Of a stretch of DNA of 50,126 nucleotides, positions 26,145 through 33,337 are shown one piece after another. Position numbers and translations under genes: made by a program. The stretch is from an uncultured Mycoplasmatota bacterium (GTDB taxonomy: Bacteria > Bacillota_I > Bacilli_A > RF39 > UBA660). Each line of letters starts with the position of its first letter. The first letter of the stretch is position 1. The DNA lies in assembly GCA_900549285.1 (NCBI GenBank), contig URNW01000008.1, positions 1-50,126 of the forward strand, in the 5' to 3' direction. Below the pieces are notes generated by a model. The model saw only the letters and a list, made by a program, of their open reading frames with translations, searched no databases and was not told the origin of the DNA.

Positions 26145-26849
26145 ATGGATAAATTTATACAACGAATTTTAGCTTGCGCTAATATTGATGATCAAGATAG
26201 TATTATACAAACATTTCCTATTATTTCAGCTTATTATCATAATGTAGAAAAAAGATTATTATTATATCGTTTTACTAATAATGGACTTCCTAATTATGCA
26301 GTTATTGGTGTATTTAAAGATGGTTTTTTAATTGATAGAGATCGCTTTTTTGAATGGTTAAAGAAATTAAATCAACTTATTTTAGCTCGTCCTAATGCTG
26401 AGAAATTAACAATGTTAGAAAATTTTAGGGAATCTGAGTATTTTTTACATCTTTTATATACACAAGAAGGCTTTGATTTAATTAATGGTAAACAATATTT
26501 TACTGTGGGAGGATTAGTTAGTAGAACAGTATTAATACCTTGTCATGTATGTGAAGATTATAGTATTGAATTTTCATCAAAAATAGAGGAAAATGAATAT
26601 AATCAATTTATGAATGGACCTGTTTTCCGTGATTATGAAGATTATGAGAAAAATTATTTTTTAAATTATTCAGAATATCATACTATGGCTTATTGTAGTG
26701 TGTTAGAATATGTTGAATTTAATCGTAAACGTTTATTAAACAAAGAGGAAAAAATTACTCAATCTATGACTGATAATAAATTTTTAGTACAAATATTAGA
26801 TTCTTATCTTGCTCAAGATTTATTTGATGATCATTTAAAACGTAAGTAA
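26145..26849 (+). CDS. Unknown 234-aa cytoplasmic protein
   Basis: No family recognised. ATG 26145 follows TTGGAGGA with a 6-base spacer. The protein is acidic and rich in Tyr/Phe (YYHNVEKRLLLYRF, YFTVGGLVSRTVLIPCHVC, FRDYEDYEKNYFLNYSEYHT), without signal peptide or membrane segment. A single CxxC (CHVC, about residue 140) is present but no second pair. Monocistronic between a clear promoter and a clear terminator; divergent from uvrA. Codon use is like that of the neighbours. Confidence 0.7.
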   Translation: MDKFIQRILACANIDDQDSIIQTFPIISAYYHNVEKRLLLYRFTNNGLPNYAVIGVFKDGFLIDRDRFFEWLKKLNQLILARPNAEKLTMLENFRESEYFLHLLYTQEGFDLINGKQYFTVGGLVSRTVLIPCHVCEDYSIEFSSKIEENEYNQFMNGPVFRDYEDYEKNYFLNYSEYHTMAYCSVLEYVEFNRKRLLNKEEKITQSMTDNKFLVQILDSYLAQDLFDDHLKRK

Positions 26850-26876
26850 AAGGGAAAAGTAATTCCCTTTTTTTTT
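26849..26876 (+). terminator. Terminator after the 234-aa gene
   Basis: AAAGGGAA (26849-26856), 6-base loop, TTCCCTTT (26863-26870), then a run of T. Confidence 0.9.
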
Positions 26877-26884
26877 AACTTAGT

Positions 26885-26913
26885 TTGACAAATAGAGAGA
26901 ATTGTGGTAGTAT
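26885..26913 (+). promoter_or_regulatory. Promoter of the BIG2 surface-protein gene
   Basis: TTGACA (26885-26890), 17-base spacer, TAGTAT (26908-26913). The start codon follows at 26952 after a G-rich SD (AAGGGGGA). Confidence 0.75.
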
Positions 26914-26951
26914 AGCAGCTAAAACCAGTAGGGTTATAAGGGGGATTTTGT

Positions 26952-28775
26952 ATGTATGAGGATAAGTCTAAAAAATCAATTGAAATTGATTGGAAGTCTT
27001 TACTTATTAAGTTAGGAATTTTATTAGTTGTTGTATTTTTAATTATTTGGATTATTTCTTTATTTAATAAGAAAGAGGAAAATGTATCTAATTTTGGGGT
27101 TAACTTACAAGCTATGAGAGATGCTGCTACAGAATATTTTACCGGATCAAGACTTCCAAGTGAAATTAATGATTCAAAAAAAATTACACTTAAAGAAATG
27201 TTTGATCGTAATTTATTAGTAGAATTTCAAGATGAAGAAGGAAATTCTTGTGATACTGCAAATAGTTATGCAGAAGCAACAAAATTAACTGAAACAAATT
27301 ATCGTATTGAAGTTAAATTAGTTTGTGATCATGATAGTGATACAATTATTAATACAGTTAAAAGAAATGTTACTGAACAAAATGACAATGAGCCTATTGA
27401 TGAAGAAGAGGAAGAAGAGAAAATAGATGAGGAAAGTCCTTCTTCTGATGATTTAGCTTCTAATAATTCTAGTGGAAGTGGATCTGTTCATAGTTCTAAT
27501 CGACCATCTAGTAATACAGGTAGTACTTCTAGTAGTTCAAAGCCAAATCATAGTACTAATACAAATAATAATAATACAAATCATACTACTACTTGTAGTT
27601 ATGGAGCGAAAGAATATTATACTACCTATCCACTTGCTTATGTTGTAAGTGGTAATTGCGCAGTAAGTTTATCTACACTTAATAATTTGCATTCTAATGC
27701 TGCGACAAAAGTTGGAAATACAGAATATATGAAATTAGTCAAGGAAGTAAATGAACTTGAAAAAAGTACAGGGGCAAATTTAACTGTTAGTACTCCACAG
27801 TATTCTAAAATTGCAAATAAAGCGAATACGGGTTATGTGGGATATCAAATTTACTTTAGTGTGAAACAAAAATCTACTTATTCTGCTCAAACTATTTATT
27901 CTTACTATTTAGATCAGAATGGTAATCGAAAAGTAATAGTAGATACTCGAAATAATTTAAAAGGAAATTCTAATACAGGTAGTTCTACTATCAAAGTTAA
28001 GAGTATTTCTCTTAATCGCAGTAGCTTATCTTTAGATGTTGGAGATACTTATACACTTAAAGCTACTATTAATCCAAGTAATGCAACTAATAAAAATATT
28101 ACCTGGACAAGTAGTAATAGTAGGGTTGCAACGGTTTCTACTAGTGGAAAAGTAACGGCTAAAAAAAGTGGTAGTGTTACTATTACAGCTAGTGCAGGAG
28201 GAGTGTCTTCTTCTGTTAAAGTTTATGTAAATGAAGAAGAGACTTATCGTTATTGTAGTACTAATAAAACACGTGCTTATTCAATGGGATTTGTTTCAAC
28301 TAATACTATTTTAGGTGCTAGTAGCTATCGGGATAGTTATCAAGTTTCTTATACTATTAATAAAGATTTAGATATTGTTGATATTGATTATGATATTATA
28401 ACTGTTAATAATGAGTATTTGACTATTTATAATTATATGAAAAATGGTAATTCTTTATTAGCCTTAGGAGAATATGGAGTATATCCTAATAATTATGGAG
28501 AATTAAGAGATAGTTCATTAAAAGAGAATAATTATGCTGTTAAAGTTCATTATGTTAAAAGAGTTGGAAATACTTATTATTTTAATATTGAACGTAATTT
28601 AAAAAATTTGAAGAATATTCAATATGTAAGTCCATATCGTGTTACTAATTCTTTAAAATTGTATTATTTGCCATTATATTTTGATATTGTTTCTATTGAT
28701 TATAGTGATTGTAAAAATATTACTAGTAGTCAAGTACAAAGATATAAAAATATGGGATATGTTTCTGTAAACTAA
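26952..28775 (+). CDS. Membrane-anchored surface protein with a BIG2 Ig-like domain
   Basis: 607 aa, probably displayed outside the cell. One membrane segment (about residues 15-37, KLGILLVVVFLIIWIISLF), then a ~100-aa module with two cysteines (NSCDTANSY ... KLVCDHD), a Glu-rich then Ser/Asn/Thr-rich linker (about 145-212), a Cys-containing domain, a BIG2 domain (about 350-425: VKSISLNRSSLSLDVGDTYT ... WTSSNSRVATVS ... GKVTAKKSGSVTITA), and a C-terminal domain of ~180 aa of unknown fold. BIG2 is typical of adhesins. No LPXTG motif seen. The first module resembles the pilin-like proteins at 42196 and 42597. Own promoter and terminator. Confidence 0.85.
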   Translation: MYEDKSKKSIEIDWKSLLIKLGILLVVVFLIIWIISLFNKKEENVSNFGVNLQAMRDAATEYFTGSRLPSEINDSKKITLKEMFDRNLLVEFQDEEGNSCDTANSYAEATKLTETNYRIEVKLVCDHDSDTIINTVKRNVTEQNDNEPIDEEEEEEKIDEESPSSDDLASNNSSGSGSVHSSNRPSSNTGSTSSSSKPNHSTNTNNNNTNHTTTCSYGAKEYYTTYPLAYVVSGNCAVSLSTLNNLHSNAATKVGNTEYMKLVKEVNELEKSTGANLTVSTPQYSKIANKANTGYVGYQIYFSVKQKSTYSAQTIYSYYLDQNGNRKVIVDTRNNLKGNSNTGSSTIKVKSISLNRSSLSLDVGDTYTLKATINPSNATNKNITWTSSNSRVATVSTSGKVTAKKSGSVTITASAGGVSSSVKVYVNEEETYRYCSTNKTRAYSMGFVSTNTILGASSYRDSYQVSYTINKDLDIVDIDYDIITVNNEYLTIYNYMKNGNSLLALGEYGVYPNNYGELRDSSLKENNYAVKVHYVKRVGNTYYFNIERNLKNLKNIQYVSPYRVTNSLKLYYLPLYFDIVSIDYSDCKNITSSQVQRYKNMGYVSVN

Positions 28776-28800
28776 AAAAGAGCCTTTAAAGCTCTTTTTT
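28774..28800 (+). terminator. Terminator after the BIG2 gene
   Basis: AAAAAAGAGC (28774-28783), 7-base loop, GCTCTTTTTT (28791-28800): a 10-bp stem whose 3' arm is also the T tract. Confidence 0.9.
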
Positions 28801-28842
28801 GAGTTGTGAAACTTCAAGGAGGTTTGTATCTATAAAAATAAA

Positions 28843-29043
28843 TTAATTTCTTACTTTATTTTTTTCTTGGCCCTCACCATTACCATAGATACAGGCTTCG
28901 ATCATACTAATTACTACATTGTTAAAAGAGGTGCTGTTTTCTTTTGCTATTTTCTCTACTTCTTTTAACAGCGAATCCTTAATATATAAAGACTTGTAAC
29001 TAGCTGGATCTTTTTGCCTTGTTTGTCTTACAACAAAATCCAT
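28843..29043 (-). CDS. Small ribbon-helix-helix-like protein
   Basis: 66 aa, MDFVVRQTRQKDPASYKSLY then a helical segment (KDSLLKEVEKIAKENSTSFN NVVISMIEACI, shown split) that looks like the helices of an Arc/CopG-type RHH DNA-binding domain; the strand would be SYKSLYI. ATG 29043 follows GAGGTG with a 7-base spacer; a GTG at 29049 is in-frame but too close. An AT-rich inverted repeat lies upstream and could be its operator. No toxin gene is adjacent, so an orphan regulator or antitoxin-like protein. The fold call is tentative. Confidence 0.6.
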   Translation of the reverse strand: MDFVVRQTRQKDPASYKSLYIKDSLLKEVEKIAKENSTSFNNVVISMIEACIYGNGEGQEKNKVRN

Positions 29044-29152
29044 TTTCACACCTCATATATATTTTAATATGTTTTCAAAATATATTAAAGAATAGATTTT
29101 TCTAATATATTTTTGTATGATATGTTTTTTTTGTCAAATTTAAAAAAATGGG

Positions 29153-29182
29153 TTGTATATTAGGTTTTACTTTTGCTATAAT
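29153..29182 (+). promoter_or_regulatory. Promoter of the tsaE-tsaB-rimI cluster
   Basis: TTGTAT (29153-29158), 18-base spacer, TATAAT (29177-29182). The start codon at 29200 is close, with the SD AGGTGAGA, so the leader is only about 10 bases. Confidence 0.75.
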
Positions 29183-29199
29183 AACGATAGGTGAGAGAC

Positions 29200-29649
29200 A
29201 TGGATTATAAATTTACATCAAAAAGTGTTCAAGATACTTTAACGTTAGCAGAGAATATTGAAAGTGAAAAATTTTTAGGAATGGTTATTTGCTTAAATGG
29301 TGATCTTGGAAGTGGAAAAACTGTTTTTGTTAAAGGTTTTGCAGCATCATTAGGTATCACTGATAATATTACTTCACCTACATTTACGATAGTAAAAGAA
29401 TATTTAGGTGGAGAAATGCCATTGTATCATATGGATGTTTATCGAATTAGTGATAATGAAGATTTTGGAGTTGAAGATTATTTTAATAAGGATGGAATCT
29501 GTATTATTGAATGGTCTGAATTGATTGAAGATAGACTTCCTAGTGAGAGATTAGATATCAATTTTAAGATTGTTGATGAAAATACTAGAGTACTTGTATT
29601 TGTTCCTCATGGTGAACAATACGAGGAATTATGTAATGCTGTTTTATAA
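29200..29649 (+). CDS. tsaE: tRNA t6A37 biosynthesis ATPase TsaE
   Basis: ATPase partner of the TsaBD complex that makes N6-threonylcarbamoyl-adenosine on tRNAs reading ANN codons. 149 aa; P-loop NGDLGSGKTVFVKGFA (about residues 35-50), switch region SPTFTIVKEY, YHMDVYRI and the IIEWSE motif. ATG 29200 after AGGTGAGA; the GTG at 29191 lies in the SD. It heads the tsaE-tsaB-rimI group, the usual Bacillota order. Confidence 0.96.
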   Translation: MDYKFTSKSVQDTLTLAENIESEKFLGMVICLNGDLGSGKTVFVKGFAASLGITDNITSPTFTIVKEYLGGEMPLYHMDVYRISDNEDFGVEDYFNKDGICIIEWSELIEDRLPSERLDINFKIVDENTRVLVFVPHGEQYEELCNAVL

Positions 29650-29674
29650 TCTCACGTAATGGTGAGATTTTGTG
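29648..29674 (+). other. Intra-operon hairpin between tsaE and tsaB
   Basis: AATCTCAC (29648-29655), 6-base loop, GTGAGATT (29662-29669), then TTTGTG. The stem is good but the T run is short, so it may be a partial terminator or an mRNA-stability element rather than a full stop. Confidence 0.5.
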
Positions 29675-29691
29675 CTCTAAAGGAGGGTTTT

Positions 29692-30246
29692 ATGTATATA
29701 CTTTTTATTGATACTCATTATTTGGAACTAAGACTTGCTTTATTTAAAGATCATGTTTTGATTGAGCAAATTCTTAGGAAAGAGGGAAAACATTCAGAAA
29801 TTCTTGTCCCTTTAATACAAGAATTATTAGAAAAAAATTGTATTACTTTTGATGATTTAAGTGGTATAATAGTAATTAATGGTCCTGGATCTTTTACAGG
29901 GGTGCGAATTGGTATAGTTGTTTCTAAATTAATTAGTTATTGTAAAAGTGTTCCTCTAAAAGCCATTTCTTATTTACAAGCTTTAGCTTTGAAATATGAT
30001 CAAGAATGTTTGATTGGTTTTAAGGATAAAAATGGTATGTTTGTCGGTAAGTTTAATGCACAGCATGAATTAATTGGTGATTATTTTTATTTACATAATC
30101 AAGAATTAGAGGGTTATCCAGAAAATATTATAGAAGATGAAGAGATTAATTTAGATATGGTTTATCAATATTTACAAACAAAAAAAGATATTCATCCCCA
30201 TTTTGTTAAACCTGTTTATGTTAAGAAAATTGAGGTGGATTCATGA
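29692..30246 (+). CDS. tsaB: t6A biosynthesis protein TsaB
   Basis: Catalytically inactive paralogue of TsaD that forms the TsaB-TsaD core. 184 aa, YILFIDTHYLELRLALF at the N-terminus (ASKHA fold) and the hallmark INGPGSFTGVRIGI (about residues 62-75). ATG 29692 follows AAGGAGGG; upstream in-frame starts lie before the SD. Overlaps rimI by 4 bases. Confidence 0.93.
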   Translation: MYILFIDTHYLELRLALFKDHVLIEQILRKEGKHSEILVPLIQELLEKNCITFDDLSGIIVINGPGSFTGVRIGIVVSKLISYCKSVPLKAISYLQALALKYDQECLIGFKDKNGMFVGKFNAQHELIGDYFYLHNQELEGYPENIIEDEEINLDMVYQYLQTKKDIHPHFVKPVYVKKIEVDS

Positions 30247-30671
30247 TTAGAGAAGCTTGTATTTATGATATTCCTAGAATAAATGAATTAGGAAGTTTAC
30301 TTGAGGAAAACTTTAGTAGAGTCTATTCTATTAGAGAAATGTTGGATGATGGTGTTTCTAAAGTATACGTTTATGAAAAAGATGAAGAGATTGTTGGATT
30401 TATTATTGCTACTGATCTAACTGAAACTTGTGATATTTTGTGTTTAATTGTTGATCCAGATTATAGGCGGATGTTAATTGCTACTAATTTAATTGATTAT
30501 TTAATTAGTGAATTAGATGAGAATTTGAAGCTTATTACTTTAGAAGTTAGAGCGAATAATAAGGCTGCGATTCATTTATATGATAAGTTTGGCTTTGAAG
30601 TAGTGAATGTACGAAAAAGATATTATTCTAATGGTGATGATGCTTATTTAATGGCAAGAAAAAGTGAGTAA
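30243..30671 (+). CDS. rimI: Ribosomal-protein-alanine N-acetyltransferase-like GNAT
   Basis: 142-aa GNAT fold acetyltransferase, the gene that normally sits between tsaB and tsaD. Acetyl-CoA-binding region LCLIVDPDYRRMLIATNLID (about 79-98) has the R/M variant of the usual Q/RxxGxG/A loop: DPDYRRMLIATNL, where the first Gly is Met. Then EVRANNKAAIHLYDKFGFEV typical of RimI. Overlaps the tsaB stop by 4 bases. Substrate inferred from family and position. Confidence 0.88.
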   Translation: MIREACIYDIPRINELGSLLEENFSRVYSIREMLDDGVSKVYVYEKDEEIVGFIIATDLTETCDILCLIVDPDYRRMLIATNLIDYLISELDENLKLITLEVRANNKAAIHLYDKFGFEVVNVRKRYYSNGDDAYLMARKSE

Positions 30672-30714
30672 TTAGTAAATACCAAAATGGTAAATATGAG
30701 GGGGTTGGAAGACA

Positions 30715-31551
30715 ATGAAGAATGATTTAGAAATTTATAAAGAAAAAACATTTGAAGATATTAAGCATATTGATGAGGCGGGAAATGAATATTGGGAAGC
30801 TAGAGAATTGATGATTGCTTTGGAATATTCCAAATGGGAACATTTTGCTAAGGTTATTAATAAGGCAAAAATAAGTTGTAATTTAAGTGGAATGAATGTA
30901 GAAGAACATTTTCCCGTTAAAGGGAAAACGATAGCAATGCCAAAAGGTGCAAGTAAAGAAGTCATTGATTATAAGTTATCTCGTTATGCTTGTTATTTAA
31001 TTGTACAAAATGCTAATCCTGCAAGACATCAATCTGTTGCTCTAGGTCAAACTTATTTTGCTGTTCAAACTAGAAAGATGGAAATAACAGAAGAGGAGTA
31101 TAATAAATTATCTGAAGATGAAAAACGTTTATATACTAGAATCAATATTAAAAACAAAAATAAAATTTTGTTTGATACAGCTAAAAACGTCGGTGTGAAA
31201 AATTATGGAAAATTTAATGACTATGGTTATATGGGTTTATATGGTGGCGAAACGGCGAAAGATATTGCTAAAAGGAAAGGTATTGATTCAAATAATCAAG
31301 AAATTTTAGATTATATGGGTAGTACAGAATTAGCGGCAAATTTATTTCGTATTACCCAAACAGATGAAGTTTTAAAAAACAATGATATAATAGGTGAGGA
31401 AAATGCCTGTAATACTCATCATATGGTTGGTCAAGCAATAAGACAAACAATTATTAAGGTTGGTGGAACTACTCCTGAAAAATTACCAACTCCTGAAAAA
31501 TCTATTCGGCAAATTGAAAAAGAGGAAACAACAAAATTGGATATAAAATAA
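30715..31551 (+). CDS. dinD: DNA-damage-inducible protein D (DinD-like)
   Basis: 278 aa, similar along its length to E. coli DinD, which inhibits RecA filament activity. Diagnostic segments: WEARELMIALEYSKWEHF, LSRYACYLIVQNANPARHQS, GQTYFAVQTRKMEI, EDEKRLYTRINIK, GYMGLYGGETAKDI, MGSTELAANLFRITQTDEVL and GGTTPEKLPTPEKSI. The N-terminal part is Bro-N/phage-antirepressor-like. It lies between rimI and tsaD, breaking the usual t6A order, and may ride on that transcript; no LexA box is seen just upstream. DinD genes are often carried by mobile DNA, but base composition here is like the surroundings. Confidence 0.93.
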   Translation: MKNDLEIYKEKTFEDIKHIDEAGNEYWEARELMIALEYSKWEHFAKVINKAKISCNLSGMNVEEHFPVKGKTIAMPKGASKEVIDYKLSRYACYLIVQNANPARHQSVALGQTYFAVQTRKMEITEEEYNKLSEDEKRLYTRINIKNKNKILFDTAKNVGVKNYGKFNDYGYMGLYGGETAKDIAKRKGIDSNNQEILDYMGSTELAANLFRITQTDEVLKNNDIIGEENACNTHHMVGQAIRQTIIKVGGTTPEKLPTPEKSIRQIEKEETTKLDIK

Positions 31552-31584
31552 ATCATAATTTTGTTAAAAGAAAGTAGTGATGAT

Positions 31585-32586
31585 ATGGATACTTATATAC
31601 TTGCAATTGAATCTAGTTGTGATGAAACTAGTATGGCTGTTGTTAAAAATGGAAGTGAAGTGATATCACTATCTATCACAACACAAATGGATACGCATGC
31701 TAAATATGGGGGTGTAGTTCCCGAAATAGCTAGTCGTATGCATACCGAAGCAATTACTTTGGTGTTAGAAGATTGTTTAGAAAAAGCACATATGAAAATA
31801 GAAGATATGGATGCCATTGCCGTAACTTATGCTCCTGGTCTTACTGGCTCTTTAATGGTTGGAGTGGAAGCTGCTAAAATAATCTCTTTAATGTATCATA
31901 AACCTTTAATTGCAGTTAATCATTTAATTGGTCATATTTATGCAAATAATTTAGAAAATAAAATGGAATATCCACTGCTTGCTTTAATTGTTAGTGGGGG
32001 ACATACAGAGTTACTTATAATGGAAGATGATTATCAATTTAAAAAGCTTGGAGAAACAATGGATGATGCGATTGGTGAGGCTTATGATAAAGTGGCTAGA
32101 GTAATAGGTCTTCCTTATCCAGGTGGCCCTAATATAGAAAGGTTAGCTAAAGAGGGAAAACATACTTATCATTTACCAAATCCTGTTATGGATGATACTT
32201 ATCAATTTAGTTACAGTGGGCTTAAAAGTGCTGTGATTAATTTGGTTCATAATGAAGAACAAAGAGGTAATGCTATTAGAAAAGAAGATTTGGCAAAGTC
32301 TTTTCAAGATGTAGCTATTGATGAGTTAGTCCGAAAAGTAGAGCTTGCTTTTAAAAAAACTGGTATTAAAAGACTCGTTATTGCAGGTGGGGTATCAGCA
32401 AACAAGTATTTAAAAAGCGAGATGGAAAAGTTATGTAGTAAATATGATGCTACATTAATGATTCCAAGACTTCTTTACTGTACAGATAATGCCGCTATGA
32501 TTGGGGCTGCTGCTTATCCTAAATACTTAAAAAAAGAATTTAGTGATTATTCTTTAAATGTTAGTAGTAGTGCGGATATTGCTTAG
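31585..32586 (+). CDS. tsaD: tRNA t6A37 threonylcarbamoyltransferase TsaD
   Basis: Transfers the threonylcarbamoyl group to A37 of tRNA. 333 aa ASKHA protein: ILAIESSCDETSMAVV, VVPEIASRMHTEAI (the HxxxH metal ligands start with this His; second His region in AVNHLIGHIYAN), LIVSGGHTEL and RLVIAGGVSANKYL. ATG 31585 after a GTGATGAT-type SD; the TTG at 31561 is rejected. Convergent with the XRE gene, overlapping it by 4 bases. Confidence 0.97.
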   Translation: MDTYILAIESSCDETSMAVVKNGSEVISLSITTQMDTHAKYGGVVPEIASRMHTEAITLVLEDCLEKAHMKIEDMDAIAVTYAPGLTGSLMVGVEAAKIISLMYHKPLIAVNHLIGHIYANNLENKMEYPLLALIVSGGHTELLIMEDDYQFKKLGETMDDAIGEAYDKVARVIGLPYPGGPNIERLAKEGKHTYHLPNPVMDDTYQFSYSGLKSAVINLVHNEEQRGNAIRKEDLAKSFQDVAIDELVRKVELAFKKTGIKRLVIAGGVSANKYLKSEMEKLCSKYDATLMIPRLLYCTDNAAMIGAAAYPKYLKKEFSDYSLNVSSSADIA

Positions 32587-33059
32587 ATTTTATTATTAAA
32601 GAATTGAATATTTGAATCTTCTATTATTATTTTTGTATCTATTTTACCTAATAAATAATCACTAGATATATGATATAATTTTACATATTCCATTAAAAAG
32701 GTTGTACTAATTAAAGTATGACCTTTTTCATATTTGCTAATTAAACTACGATTTAATGATAATTTACGACCTATATATTCTTGAGTATGTTTATGTTCTT
32801 TTCTAATTTCTTTTAATCTTTTAGCTGATAAATTAATATTTATTTCTTTTTTACTATGCTTATAATTTTTAGTGTTAGTAAATCCTAAAGCATAGTCAAT
32901 ACTACAATTAAAAGCATTACAAAAACTGTTTAATCTTTTTAGAGGAATAATATCTAATTCTAATTCCCATAATGAATATGTTCCTCTAGTAACACCTATA
33001 AGTTTTCCGACAGTAAATTGTTTTAATTCACTTTCTTCTCTTATATCTTTTAATCTCAT
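32583..33059 (-). CDS. Transcription regulator with two XRE/Cro helix-turn-helix domains
   Basis: 158 aa. Two HTH_3-type domains in tandem: residues ~1-58 (RLKDIREESELKQFTVGKLI ... IDYALGF) and ~78-142 (RLKEIRKEHKHTQEYIGRKL ... SSDYLLGK). The first has lost the polar TQ of helix 2 (it reads KQFTVGKLIGVTRGTYSLWE), while the second keeps TQEYIGRKLSLNRSLISKYE. It is divergent from the anchored variable-protein gene and may control it: a palindrome AAGTTTT-G-AAAACTT sits at 33260-33274. No effector domain. Overlaps the end of tsaD by 4 bases. Confidence 0.85.
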   Translation of the reverse strand: MRLKDIREESELKQFTVGKLIGVTRGTYSLWELELDIIPLKRLNSFCNAFNCSIDYALGFTNTKNYKHSKKEININLSAKRLKEIRKEHKHTQEYIGRKLSLNRSLISKYEKGHTLISTTFLMEYVKLYHISSDYLLGKIDTKIIIEDSNIQFFNNKI

Positions 33060-33190
33060 ATAATCACTCTCTTTTGGTTATTTATATGTATTTTATTATG
33101 ATTATAGTTTTAAAAGATTAAAAGCTGTACATATTCACTTAAATAAATATACTCATTCAGTTTCTTTTGCTGTAAATGTTCACAAAAATA

Positions 33191-33219
33191 TTGACTAATA
33201 CTCAACAATAATGTATATT
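33191..33219 (+). promoter_or_regulatory. Promoter of the anchored variable-protein gene
   Basis: TTGACT (33191-33196), 17-base spacer, TATATT (33214-33219). The leader would be about 110 bases. A second TTGACA occurs at 33255-33260 without a clear -10. Confidence 0.65.
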
Positions 33220-33259
33220 AGAAATATAACATAGATAATTATATGATAATAATATTGAC

Positions 33260-33274
33260 AAGTTTTGAAAACTT
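33260..33274. promoter_or_regulatory. Palindrome AAGTTTT-G-AAAACTT, possible operator
   Basis: A perfect 7+1+7 inverted repeat in the leader between the divergent XRE regulator and the anchored protein, abutting TTGACA (33255-33260). Position suggests a regulator site; which protein binds is not shown. Confidence 0.45.
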
Positions 33275-33337
33275 TTGTCGAATACCATGTAACTTAATTA
33301 AAAGTGTGTTATGATTCACAAGAAAAGAGGAAATATT

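Noticed and set aside
28801..28842. AAGGAGG at about 28817 as the SD of a small gene
   Set aside because: No start codon with an open frame follows before stop codons.
30676..30694. Inverted repeat TACCA-AAA-TGGTA upstream of dinD as an SOS operator
   Set aside because: Does not resemble the CGAAC-N4-GTTCG box and is only 5 bp; probably chance in AT-rich DNA.
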